42,258 nt of DNA from Azospirillum endophyticum (GTDB lineage: Bacteria > Pseudomonadota > Alphaproteobacteria > Azospirillales > Azospirillaceae), in the NCBI RefSeq assembly GCF_016595245.1, contig NZ_JAENHM010000088.1:1-42258 (forward strand), written 5' to 3'. The notes under the pieces were generated by a model. That model had not been told where the DNA came from. It saw only the letters and a program-made list of their open reading frames with translations, and made no database searches. Below, piece after piece: positions 34,031 to 42,258 of the stretch. Every line of letters starts with the position of its first letter. Position 1 is the first letter of the stretch. A program made the translations under genes and the position numbers.

Positions 34031-34117
34031 CTCAGCGCTCCCCGTTCCCGATCTTGCCGCGAAGGGAACGGAACGTAGTCCTGACTCGGAAAGCGGCGGT
34101 CATTTCAGTCATCGATG

Positions 34118-34492
34118 TCAATCATTGAGGCGGAAACGGAAGGAATCGGCAAAGATTTGCACTTTGTTGCCGGGAGCCGAGAAGATCTCGCGGATGATGG
34201 CGGAGGGCCGGCTGGCATAGGCCTGCTCGATCTCCTCCACCCATTGGTCCAGAAGCGGGGCCGCCGGCTGGTAGCGGTGCCGGCCGTCCGCCAGCGCCAC
34301 CAGCAGACCGGCGCCAAGGAAACCACCCAGCGCCTCCTGCACCACCACATCGCTGCCCCGCAGTTCACTCACCAGTTCACCATTGGACCAGTCGCGGTCG
34401 GGATTTCGGCGCAGAAGAAGAAGAAGTTCCAACGCCCAGACGGACCGGATCGAACCTCTGAGCAGGGTAAGCGCGTCTTCGGACAAAACCAT
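34118..34492 (-). CDS. small winged-helix-like protein
   Basis: 124 residues from MVLSEDALTLLRGSIRSVWA. The first 75 residues look like a winged helix: SVWALELLLLLRRNPDRDWSNGELVSELRGSDVVVQEALGGFLGAGLLVAL, then DGRHRYQP. The C-terminal part is helical. No named family is certain. Position between the two kinases and the small membrane pair suggests a regulator of that pair. The ribosome site is weak. A 14-base GC palindrome (34532-34545) lies in the 64-base gap to the kinase gene. Confidence 0.7.
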   Translation of the reverse strand: MVLSEDALTLLRGSIRSVWALELLLLLRRNPDRDWSNGELVSELRGSDVVVQEALGGFLGAGLLVALADGRHRYQPAAPLLDQWVEEIEQAYASRPSAIIREIFSAPGNKVQIFADSFRFRLND

Positions 34493-34556
34493 GAACCAGA
34501 ACCTGACCTGATATGCACGACCGGCGGCGCGGGGCGGCGCCGCCCTCCATCCCCCC

Positions 34557-36983
34557 TCATCGACCCCGGACGACCTCCGCCGGCCCGTCAGCCGGTACGT
34601 CCGATGGCACGAGGGGGCTCTGTACATCCAGCGCATGCCGCAGGGCACGGGCCAGAACACCGTCCCGGTACGGCTTCGCCAGCGTTTCCGCCCGGCTCAG
34701 CACGGCCCCCAGCACGGCACCGGGATCGGCACTGCCGTCGGTGGCGGTGGACGCGCCGGCCTCCGGCCCCGGCGCACTGGTTCCATTGGCATAACCCGAC
34801 GCGAACAGGACGCGCAGCGAGGGGTGGCGGCGCAGCCCCTCCAGCGCCAGTTCGCGCCCGTTCAAGCCACCCGGCATGACGATGTCGGTGAACAGAAGGT
34901 CGACCGGCTGGCGGTCCAGCAGAGCGAGCGCCGCGGCGGCCCCGTCAGCCTCCAGCACGCGATAGCCAAGCGCCCCCACCGCCTGCACGGCGACGGCGCG
35001 CACGTCGGCGTCATCGTCCACCACCAGAACGGTCTCGCCGCGGCCGGCCAACGCCTCGTCGGTTCCATCCTCGTCGGAGGCCGGGCCATGCGCCGCGTCC
35101 ATTGCCGCCCGCGGCAGATAGAGGCGGAAAGTGGTGCCGGACCCGGGGGTGCTGTCGATGCCGATCGCCCCGCCCGACTGCTTGACGAAGCCATGGATCA
35201 TGGCAAGGCCGAGACCGGTGCCCTTCCCGGCCTCCTTGGTGGTGAAGAAGGGCTCGAAGGCGCGGTCCAGCACCTCGGGCGCCATGCCGCAGCCGCTGTC
35301 CGACACCGACAGCAGAATATAGTCTCCGGCCGGAACCGACATGCCGTGGGCGGTCACCGGCTCGGCGAAGCGGGTGTTCCCGGTGCGGATGCGCAGGGTG
35401 CCGCCGCCGGGCATGGCGTCGCGGGCGTTGATGACGAGGTTCAGCAGCGCCGATTCCGCCTGCGAGCGGTCGACCGCCGCGGTCCACAGCGGTTCGCCAT
35501 CGGCCGGCTGCGCCTCGATGGCGATGGCGACGCCGCCGCCCAGCGTGCGCTCCATCAGCTCGCCCATCCCCGCGACCAGCGCGCCCAGATCCACCGGCTC
35601 CGGATGCAGCTGCTGGCGGCGGGCAAAGGTCAGCAGGCGCCGCGTCATGTCGGAGCAGCGCAGCGCCGCCTGCAGCGCCATCTCCGCCCGCCTGGCCGCC
35701 TTGGGATCGTCGGCGAGGCCGGGCACCAGCCGTTCCAGGCTGCCGATCACCACCATCAGCATGTTGTTGAAGTCGTGGGCGATGCCGCCGGTGAGCTGCC
35801 CGACCATCTCCATCTTCTGGGCATGGGCGAGCTGGTGCTGGGCCTGGCGCGTCTCGGTCACGTCGAGGATGGTGCCGAACAGTTCGGTCGGCACACCCTC
35901 CTCGTCGCGCACCAACACCGCCTGGTCCAGCAGATGGCGCTCGCCACCGTCCGGGCGACGCCAGCGATACTCCACCGTGGTCAGGCCGGTTTCGTGGATC
36001 GATTCCAGCTGACGCAGAACGCGGCCGCGGTCATCCGGATGCAGCCCCGATTCCCAGAAATGGGGATCCTCGGTGAACCGGGCGGCGGGACAGCCCAGCA
36101 CCGTCTCCGTCGTGTCCGACAGGTAGCGGAACGGAATGCCCGGCGTCAGGTCGGCGGTGTAGAGCACGATGGGAAGCTGGCCCAGGATCAGCGCCTGCCG
36201 CTCCTCCGACCGGCGCAGCGCCTGTTCGGCCTGCCGCATCTCGCGCCGGACCCGCTCGTTCTCGTCCAGCAGGCGCTGTTTGGCCTCGACCTCGCGCTTC
36301 ACCTCCTCGGTCTTGCGGTAGAGGTCGACGAAGACCGACACCTTGCATTTCAGGATCTGCGGGTCGACCGGCTTGAACATGTAGTCCACGGCACCGCTGG
36401 CATAGCCGCGGAAGATATGCGTCTCGTCCTTGTTGATGGCGGTCAGGAAGATGATCGGGATATGGCGCGACTTCTCCCGCAGGCGGATCAGTTCCGCCGT
36501 CTCGTAGCCGTCCATCCCCGGCATGTGGACGTCCAGCAGGATCAGGGCGAAGTCCTGGCGCAGCAGGTGCTTCAGCGCCTCCTCCCCCGACTTCGCCAGG
36601 ACGAGCTGCGCCCCCAGATCCTCCAGCGTCTCGCGCACGGCGAACAGGTTCCGCGGGTCGTCGTCGACGACCAGGATGGCGACGTCGCACTTGTCGGGCT
36701 GCGGATATGAATCGGTGGTCATGATCCCGCTTTCCCATCCCGCAGGAGCGGCGGCCTGCAGCACCGGACCGCCGGCAGGAGCGGCCGCCGGCAAGGGCGG
36801 CGTCGCATCGGGCGCCATGGCCGGCGCGCAGAGCGCCGGACGGACGGTGTCTCCGTCGGGCGGCTGGAAACTGGTGGTGCCGAGCAGTCGCGACCGGCGG
36901 GCCGCCGGCACCGGGAAGGCCGGCGGCTGGGAAAATGGCACGCGCCGCGCCGCCCGCGCCGGTCTCGACGTCCGCCGGGTCAT
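34557..36983 (-). CDS. hybrid kinase: REC - PAS - HisKA - HATPase - REC
   Basis: 808 residues if started at 36983, where ATGA overlaps the upstream kinase stop; 721 if started at MTTDSYPQPDK (36722). The first 90 residues of the long form are low-complexity proline/alanine, so the shorter form is credible. Order: receiver (AILVVDDDPRN... LLDVHMPGMDG), coiled segment, PAS (LPIVLYTADL), HisKA with GGIAHDFNNMLMV as phospho-acceptor motif, HATPase with NLVINARDAMPGGG and GTGLGLAMIHGF, then a C-terminal receiver (VLVVDDDADVRAV, LLFTDIVMPGG). The last receiver has an Ala/Gly/Thr insert between FASGYA and LAKPYRD. The protein looks soluble. Confidence 0.9.
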   Translation of the reverse strand: MTRRTSRPARAARRVPFSQPPAFPVPAARRSRLLGTTSFQPPDGDTVRPALCAPAMAPDATPPLPAAAPAGGPVLQAAAPAGWESGIMTTDSYPQPDKCDVAILVVDDDPRNLFAVRETLEDLGAQLVLAKSGEEALKHLLRQDFALILLDVHMPGMDGYETAELIRLREKSRHIPIIFLTAINKDETHIFRGYASGAVDYMFKPVDPQILKCKVSVFVDLYRKTEEVKREVEAKQRLLDENERVRREMRQAEQALRRSEERQALILGQLPIVLYTADLTPGIPFRYLSDTTETVLGCPAARFTEDPHFWESGLHPDDRGRVLRQLESIHETGLTTVEYRWRRPDGGERHLLDQAVLVRDEEGVPTELFGTILDVTETRQAQHQLAHAQKMEMVGQLTGGIAHDFNNMLMVVIGSLERLVPGLADDPKAARRAEMALQAALRCSDMTRRLLTFARRQQLHPEPVDLGALVAGMGELMERTLGGGVAIAIEAQPADGEPLWTAAVDRSQAESALLNLVINARDAMPGGGTLRIRTGNTRFAEPVTAHGMSVPAGDYILLSVSDSGCGMAPEVLDRAFEPFFTTKEAGKGTGLGLAMIHGFVKQSGGAIGIDSTPGSGTTFRLYLPRAAMDAAHGPASDEDGTDEALAGRGETVLVVDDDADVRAVAVQAVGALGYRVLEADGAAAALALLDRQPVDLLFTDIVMPGGLNGRELALEGLRRHPSLRVLFASGYANGTSAPGPEAGASTATDGSADPGAVLGAVLSRAETLAKPYRDGVLARALRHALDVQSPLVPSDVPADGPAEVVRGR

Positions 36984-39900
36984 GCCGAAGCTCCGCCGCG
37001 CGGTTGCGGCCTGCCGCCCTTGGCGGTCCAGATGCGCAGCAGGGAGAGCAGATGATCGATGTCCACCGGCTTGGCGATGTAATCGGTCGCCCCCGCCTCG
37101 ATGCATTTGTCGCGGTCGCCCTTCATCGCCTTGGCGGTGACGGCGATCATCGGCAGGCCGCGGAACTCGTCGATGCTGCGGATCGTGCGCATGGTCTCAT
37201 AGCCGTCCATTTCCGGCATCATGATGTCAACCAGCACGACGTCGACCGCCGGGTCGGCGCGCAGCCGCTCGATCCCCTCTCGGCCGCTTTCGGCATGCAG
37301 GACTTCGATCTTGTGGGCCTCCATCACGCTGGCGAGCGAGAAGATGTTGCGGATGTCGTCGTCGATCACCAGCACCCGCTTGCCGGCCAACGCCGGGTCG
37401 TGCTGGCGCAGGTCGAGGATGCTGCGGCGCTTCTCGTCGGGCAGCCGGTCGACGGCCCGGTGCAGGAACAGCGCGGTTTCGTCCAGCAATCCGGCCGGCG
37501 AGCGGGCGTTCTTCAGCACCACCGTCTCGGCCAGGCGGCGCAGCCGCGCCTCGTCCTCCACCAGGATGTCGGGGGCGGCATAGACCACCACCGGCATCCA
37601 GGCGAGCGTGTCGCGGGTGCGCAGCCATTCGACCAGCTCGAAATCCGCCTGGGACGGGCCGGCCAGGGTCGGGCTCGACAGATCGAGCACCATGCAGTCG
37701 AAGCGGTCGGCGGTCAGCGCCGCCATCGCCGCCTCGATCGAGGTGACGGTGTGCGTCTCCACATCGCCGTTGCCGATCAGGGCGGCGACGGCGCCCGGCT
37801 GCAGGCTGTCCTTCTCCACCACCAGCAGCTTGCGGTGATCGCGCTCCTTGAAGCTCTTCACCCGGTTCAGGGCATCGAAGATCGCCTCGCGCTCCACCGG
37901 CTTTTCCGAATAGTCGAAGGCGCCCATCGACAGGCCGCGCCGCCGCTCGTCCTTGGCGGAGATGACGTGGACCGGGATGTGGCGGGTCTGCGGATCGCGT
38001 TTCAGCAGGTCGAGCAGCGCCCAGCCGTCCATGTCCGGCAGCCCGATGTCGAGCAGGACGGCGTCCGGCCGGTATTTGCGCGCCAGCGGCAAGGCCGCCG
38101 CCCCGCCGCTGGACAGCAGGGTGCGGAAGCCCTTCTCCCGTGCCAGATCGATCAGGATCGACGCGAAGGTGTTGTCGTCCTCGACGATCAGCACCACCGG
38201 CTCGCCGGGGCGCAGGCGCTCGCGGTCGTCGCCGGCCGGCTGCAGGTCGAGGAGGGCCAGCCCCTCCTGCGGACCGGAGGCCACCACCGGCCGGGTCGCC
38301 GTCTCCGTCCGCTTGGGCAGGAGCCCGGCCGACGGCATGGCGGCGCTGGCTGCGGCGATGGCGGAAGCTCCCAGCGGAACGGCGGCATCGGCGACGATGT
38401 CGTAGCTGCGCGGAACGAAGAGCGTAAAGGCGCTGCCCTTGCCGGGCGTGCTGGCGACACGGATCTCGCCGCCCAGCAGCCGGGCGATCTCGCGGCTGAT
38501 CGACAGGCCGAGGCCGGTGCCGCCGTATTTGCGGCTGGTGGTGCCGTCGGCCTGCTGGAACGCTTCGAAGATGATGCGCTGCTTGTCCTCCGGGATGCCG
38601 ATGCCGGTGTCGATGACGGTGAAGGCCAGCACCGACGAGGCCGCGTCGAGCGTCGGGTGCGCCGCGCTCCACCCTCCCGTCGCCGGGGCGACGCGGAAGG
38701 TGATGCCGCCGCTCTCGGTGAACTTGAAGGCATTGGACAGCAGGTTGTTCAGCACCTGGGCCAGCCGCTTCTCGTCGGTCTGGACGCTGGCGGGCAGTGC
38801 GGCGTCCATCTCGATGGTGAAGTCCAGCTTCTTCTCCTGCGCCAGCTGCGAGAAGGTGCGCTCGACATGGTTGCGCAGGTCGCCCAGCACGACCTCGCCG
38901 ATCTCCAGAGTCACGGTGCCGGACTCGATCTTCGACAGGTCGAGGATGTCGTTGATCAGGCCCAGCAGGTCGGAACCGGCGGAATGGATGGTGCGGGCGA
39001 ACTCCACCTGACGGTCGGACAGGTTGGTGTCGGGGTTGTCGGCCAGCAGCTTGGACAGGATCAGCAGGCTGTTCAGCGGCGTGCGCAGCTCGTGGCTCAT
39101 GTTCGCCAGGAACTGCGACTTGTATTTGGAGGTCAGGGAAAGCTGTTCGGCCTTCTCCTCCAGCGCCGCCTTGGCGAACACGACCTCGCGGTTCTTGCGC
39201 TCCACCTCGATGTTCTGCTTCTCCAGCTGCTCGGCCTTCTCCTCCAAAGCCTCGTTGGTGGTGGTCAGCTTCTCCTGCTGGGCCTTCAGCAGCTCTTCCG
39301 ACTTGCGCAGCGAGGCGGCCTGCTGTTCCAGCCGCTCGTTGGTGGTCGTCAGCTCCTCCTGCTGGCTCTGCAGCTCGGTGGTCAGGCGCTGCGACTGCTT
39401 CAGCAGGCCTTCGGTGCGCATGTTGGCGGCGATCGTGTTCAGCACGATGCCGATGCTCTCGGTCAGCTGTTCCAGGAAGCTCTGGTGCGTCTCGCTGAAG
39501 CGGCCGAAGCTCGCCAGTTCGATCACCGCCTTCACGTCGTCCTCGAACAGCACCGGCAGGACGATGATGTTCAGCGGCGGCGCCTCGCCGAGGCCCGAGC
39601 TGATGGCGACATAGTCGCGCGGCACGTTGGTCAGCAGGATGCGCTTCTTCTCGTAGGCGCACTGCCCGACCAGGCCTTCCTTCAGGTGGAAACGGTTGGA
39701 CAGGTTCTTGCGCTCCTTCAGCGCGTAGGAGGCGACCAGCTCCAGCAGCGGCTCGTCGCGGTCGCGGGTGGCGACGTAGAAGACGCCGTGCTGGGCGTTC
39801 ACCAGCGGCGCGATCTCCGACAGGATCATGTTGGAGACGGTGACCAGATCGCGTTCGCCCTGCAGCATGCGGGTGAATTTCGCGAGGTTGGTCTTCAGCC

Positions 39901-42258
39901 AATCCTGTTCCGCATTCTTCAGCGTCGTGTCGCGAAGGTTGCGGATCATCTCGTTGATGTTGTCCTTCAGCGCCGCGACCTCGCCCATCGCCTCGACGGT
40001 GATCGAGCGGGTCAGGTCGCCCTTGGTCACCGCGGTGGCGACCTCGGCGATGGCGCGCACCTGGGTGGTCAGGTTGGCGGCCAGCTGGTTCACGTTTTCC
40101 GTCAGATCCTTCCACAGCCCGGCGGCGCCCGGCACGCGGGCCTGACCGCCCAGCTTGCCTTCGATGCCGACCTCGCGGGCCACGTTGGTGACCTGATCGG
40201 CGAAAGTCGCCAGCGTGTCGATCATGCCGTTGATGGTGCTGGCCAGCGCCGCGATCTCGCCCTTGGCGTCCACCGCCAGCTTGCGCTTCAGGTCGCCGTC
40301 GGCGACCGCGGTGACGACGCTGGCGATGCCGCGCACCTGGCCGGTCAGGTTGGCCGCCATCATGTTCACGTTGTCGGTCAGATCCTTCCAGGTGCCGCCG
40401 ACACCCTCGACCTTGGCCTGACCGCCCAGCTTGCCTTCCGAACCCACCTCGCGCGCCACGCGCGTCACTTCCGAGGCGAAGCTGTTCAGCTGGTCCACCA
40501 TGGTGTTGATGGTGGATTTCAGTTCGAAGATTTCGCCCTTCACGTCGACGGTGATCTTCTTCGACAGATCGCCCTTGGCGACCGCCGTCGTCACTTCGGC
40601 GATGTTGCGGACCTGACCGGTCAGGTTGGCCGCCATCATGTTGACGTTGTCGGTCAGATCCTTCCAGGTGCCGGCAACCCCCTTCACCTGGGCCTGACCG
40701 CCCAGCTTGCCCTCGATGCCGACCTCGCGCGCCACGCGGGCGACTTCCGAGGCGAAGCTGTTCAGCTGGTCCACCATGGTGTTGATGGTGGATTTCAGCT
40801 CCAGGATCTCACCCTTCACGTCGACGGTGATCTTCTTCGACAAGTCGCCGTTGGCGACCGCCGTCGTCACCTCGGCGATGTTGCGCACCTGACCGGTCAG
40901 GTTGGTCGCCATCGCGTTCACGTTGTCGGTCAGATCCTTCCAGGTGCCGGCAACCCCCTTCACCTGGGCCTGACCGCCCAGCTTGCCTTCCGAACCCACT
41001 TCGCGCGCCACGCGCGTCACCTCCGAGGCGAAGCTGTTCAGCTGGTCCACCATCGTGTTGATGGTCGACTTCAGCTCCAGGATCTCGCCCTTCACGTCGA
41101 CGGTGATCTTCTTCGACAGGTCGCCGTTGGCGACCGCCGTCGTCACTTCGGCGATGTTGCGCACCTGACCGGTCAGGTTGGTCGCCATCGCGTTCACGCT
41201 GTCGGTCAAATCCTTCCAGGTGCCGCCGACGCCCCGGACCTGCGCCTGGCCGCCCAGCTTGCCTTCCGAACCCACCTCGCGCGCCACGCGCGTCACCTCC
41301 GAGGCGAAGCTGTTCAGCTGGTCCACCATCGTGTTGATGGTGTTCTTCAGCTCCAGGATCTCGCCCTTCACCGGCACGGTGATCTTCTTCGACAGATCGC
41401 CGTTGGCGACCGCGGTGGTGACGTCGGCGATGTTGCGGACCTGGCCGGTCAGGTTCGCCGCCATCAGATTCACGCTGTCGGTCAGATCCTTCCAGGTGCC
41501 GCCGACGCCCTCCACCTTGGCCTGACCACCCAACTTGCCTTCGGAGCCCACCTCGCGCGCCACGCGCGTCACTTCCGAAGCAAAGCTGTTCAACTGGTCC
41601 ACCATGGTGTTGATGGTGGATTTCAGCTCAAGGATCTCGCCCTTCACGTCGACGGTGATCTTCTTCGACAGGTCGCCCGTCGCGACGGCGGTGGTGACGT
41701 CGGCGATGTTGCGGACCTGACCGGTCAGGTTGGCCGCCATCATGTTCACGCTGTCGGTCAGGTCCTTCCACGTACCGCCGACGCCCTGCACCTGGGCCTG
41801 GCCGCCCAGCTTGCCTTCCGAACCCACCTCGCGCGCCACGCGCGTCACTTCCGAAGCGAAGCTGTTCAGCTGGTCCACCATGGTGTTGATGGTGGATTTC
41901 AGCTCCAGGATCTCACCCTTCACGTCGACGGTGATCTTCTTCGACAGGTCGCCCTTCGCGACCGCCGTCGTCACTTCGGCGATGTTGCGGACCTGACCGG
42001 TCAGGTTTTCCGCCATCATGTTCACGTTGTCGGTCAGATCCTTCCAGGTGCCGCCGACGCCCTCGACCTTGGCCTGGCCGCCCAGCTTGCCTTCGGAGCC
42101 CACCTCGCGCGCCACGCGCGTCACTTCCGAGGCGAAGCTGTTCAGCTGGTCCACCATGGTGTTGATGGTCGACTTCAGCTCCAGGATCTCGCCCTTCACG
42201 TCGACGGTGATCTTCTTCGACAGATCGCCCTTCGCGACCGCCGTCGTCACCTCGGCGA
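36980..42258 (-). CDS. poly-HAMP hybrid histidine kinase (5' end outside window)
   Basis: More than 1756 residues; the N-terminus is beyond the right edge. Visible order: eight near-identical 92-residue HAMP-type repeats, a ninth partial unit, GAF (GVFYVATRDRDEPLLE to FLEQLTESIG), a long coiled coil with duplicated EKLTTTNEALEEKAEQLE heptads, HisKA (H1053 of the visible part in MSHELRTPLN), HATPase (NLLSNAFKF, DTGIGIP, GTGLGLS) and three receivers. Receivers 1 and 3 have intact acidic pairs and aspartates (LLDIGLPDMDG, LVDIMMPEMDG); receiver 2 is degenerate (VVEKD, VLDLSSP). The layout resembles fungal group III kinases (Nik1/Os-1), which sense osmotic stress. Its stop overlaps the next kinase start. 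Confidence 0.95.
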   Translation of the reverse strand, partial: AEVTTAVAKGDLSKKITVDVKGEILELKSTINTMVDQLNSFASEVTRVAREVGSEGKLGGQAKVEGVGGTWKDLTDNVNMMAENLTGQVRNIAEVTTAVAKGDLSKKITVDVKGEILELKSTINTMVDQLNSFASEVTRVAREVGSEGKLGGQAQVQGVGGTWKDLTDSVNMMAANLTGQVRNIADVTTAVATGDLSKKITVDVKGEILELKSTINTMVDQLNSFASEVTRVAREVGSEGKLGGQAKVEGVGGTWKDLTDSVNLMAANLTGQVRNIADVTTAVANGDLSKKITVPVKGEILELKNTINTMVDQLNSFASEVTRVAREVGSEGKLGGQAQVRGVGGTWKDLTDSVNAMATNLTGQVRNIAEVTTAVANGDLSKKITVDVKGEILELKSTINTMVDQLNSFASEVTRVAREVGSEGKLGGQAQVKGVAGTWKDLTDNVNAMATNLTGQVRNIAEVTTAVANGDLSKKITVDVKGEILELKSTINTMVDQLNSFASEVARVAREVGIEGKLGGQAQVKGVAGTWKDLTDNVNMMAANLTGQVRNIAEVTTAVAKGDLSKKITVDVKGEIFELKSTINTMVDQLNSFASEVTRVAREVGSEGKLGGQAKVEGVGGTWKDLTDNVNMMAANLTGQVRGIASVVTAVADGDLKRKLAVDAKGEIAALASTINGMIDTLATFADQVTNVAREVGIEGKLGGQARVPGAAGLWKDLTENVNQLAANLTTQVRAIAEVATAVTKGDLTRSITVEAMGEVAALKDNINEMIRNLRDTTLKNAEQDWLKTNLAKFTRMLQGERDLVTVSNMILSEIAPLVNAQHGVFYVATRDRDEPLLELVASYALKERKNLSNRFHLKEGLVGQCAYEKKRILLTNVPRDYVAISSGLGEAPPLNIIVLPVLFEDDVKAVIELASFGRFSETHQSFLEQLTESIGIVLNTIAANMRTEGLLKQSQRLTTELQSQQEELTTTNERLEQQAASLRKSEELLKAQQEKLTTTNEALEEKAEQLEKQNIEVERKNREVVFAKAALEEKAEQLSLTSKYKSQFLANMSHELRTPLNSLLILSKLLADNPDTNLSDRQVEFARTIHSAGSDLLGLINDILDLSKIESGTVTLEIGEVVLGDLRNHVERTFSQLAQEKKLDFTIEMDAALPASVQTDEKRLAQVLNNLLSNAFKFTESGGITFRVAPATGGWSAAHPTLDAASSVLAFTVIDTGIGIPEDKQRIIFEAFQQADGTTSRKYGGTGLGLSISREIARLLGGEIRVASTPGKGSAFTLFVPRSYDIVADAAVPLGASAIAAASAAMPSAGLLPKRTETATRPVVASGPQEGLALLDLQPAGDDRERLRPGEPVVLIVEDDNTFASILIDLAREKGFRTLLSSGGAAALPLARKYRPDAVLLDIGLPDMDGWALLDLLKRDPQTRHIPVHVISAKDERRRGLSMGAFDYSEKPVEREAIFDALNRVKSFKERDHRKLLVVEKDSLQPGAVAALIGNGDVETHTVTSIEAAMAALTADRFDCMVLDLSSPTLAGPSQADFELVEWLRTRDTLAWMPVVVYAAPDILVEDEARLRRLAETVVLKNARSPAGLLDETALFLHRAVDRLPDEKRRSILDLRQHDPALAGKRVLVIDDDIRNIFSLASVMEAHKIEVLHAESGREGIERLRADPAVDVVLVDIMMPEMDGYETMRTIRSIDEFRGLPMIAVTAKAMKGDRDKCIEAGATDYIAKPVDIDHLLSLLRIWTAKGGRPQPRGGASA
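40040..42247 (-). repeat. eight tandem 276-base repeats (92-residue HAMP units)
   Basis: Units begin with TTAVAxGDLSKKITVDVKGE and end near TGQVRNIAEV, with a constant period of 276 bases. The seven upstream units are nearly identical in protein and very similar in DNA; the eighth (starting VTAVADGDLKRK) is diverged, as is the ninth partial unit. The array runs to the window edge and probably continues. Confidence 0.95.

Noticed and set aside
37227..40115. 962-codon second frame inside the poly-HAMP kinase
   Set aside because: Same strand, shifted frame; arginine/proline-rich translation with no domain, while the main frame has complete kinase motifs.
40040..42247. Regular 276-base repeats considered as a CRISPR or satellite array
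   Set aside because: The unit is too long, has no repeat/spacer division and is in frame within a kinase gene, encoding HAMP units.

Overview
The window is GC-rich, tightly packed bacterial DNA. Gene content and codon use fit a Rhodospirillales-type alphaproteobacterium, most likely Azospirillum or a close relative. Supporting traits are an Entner-Doudoroff pair, a complete pqqABCDE cluster, a bioMNY biotin transporter and a very large poly-HAMP hybrid kinase. The taxonomic call is inference from content, not from a search. I see no CRISPR array, transposase, phage gene or tRNA.

Layout. The extreme left (1-284) holds no protein gene; on the minus strand it looks like an rRNA operon leader, with a promoter and a boxA-like motif, reading out of the window. 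Next come zwf and edd (minus strand), divergent from an RpiR/HexR-type regulator. A run of plus-strand genes follows: a NarL/LuxR response regulator, a PQQ-associated CxxxCW periplasmic protein, then pqqA, pqqB, pqqC, pqqD and pqqE. PQQ supports periplasmic sugar and alcohol oxidation, and zwf/edd feed the Entner-Doudoroff pathway, so the first 10 kb is plausibly a sugar-acid oxidation neighbourhood. A tiny convergent gene (10259-10435) separates it from a four-gene osmF-yehYXW-type ABC importer (10604-14456).

14.5-22 kb: a two-gene thiamine-diphosphate dehydrogenase E1 (alpha and beta) without E2/E3; an uncharacterised 183-residue protein behind a Fur-like operator; a palindrome-rich convergent junction; and a minus-strand pqiA-pqiB-pqiC operon for envelope lipid transport.

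21.3-31.6 kb: a GntR/UTRA regulator and a polar amino acid ABC importer (binding protein, two permeases, ATPase), then bioM-bioN-bioY followed without a break by an acyl-CoA ligase, a thiolase and an MFS exporter-like protein. The thiolase has lost the C-terminal catalytic cysteine, which makes this biotin-linked module the most interesting candidate in the window.

31.7-42.3 kb: purT (minus) divergent from a glycine-rich lipoprotein, then a minus-strand cluster whose transcription enters from beyond the right edge. It comprises a truncated-by-window poly-HAMP hybrid kinase with eight near-identical 92-residue repeats and three receiver domains, a second hybrid kinase, a small winged-helix-like protein and two tiny paralogous membrane proteins. 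Several intergenic gaps carry GC-rich palindromic repeats of one general type (6.1, 23.1, 25.5 and 29.1 kb).
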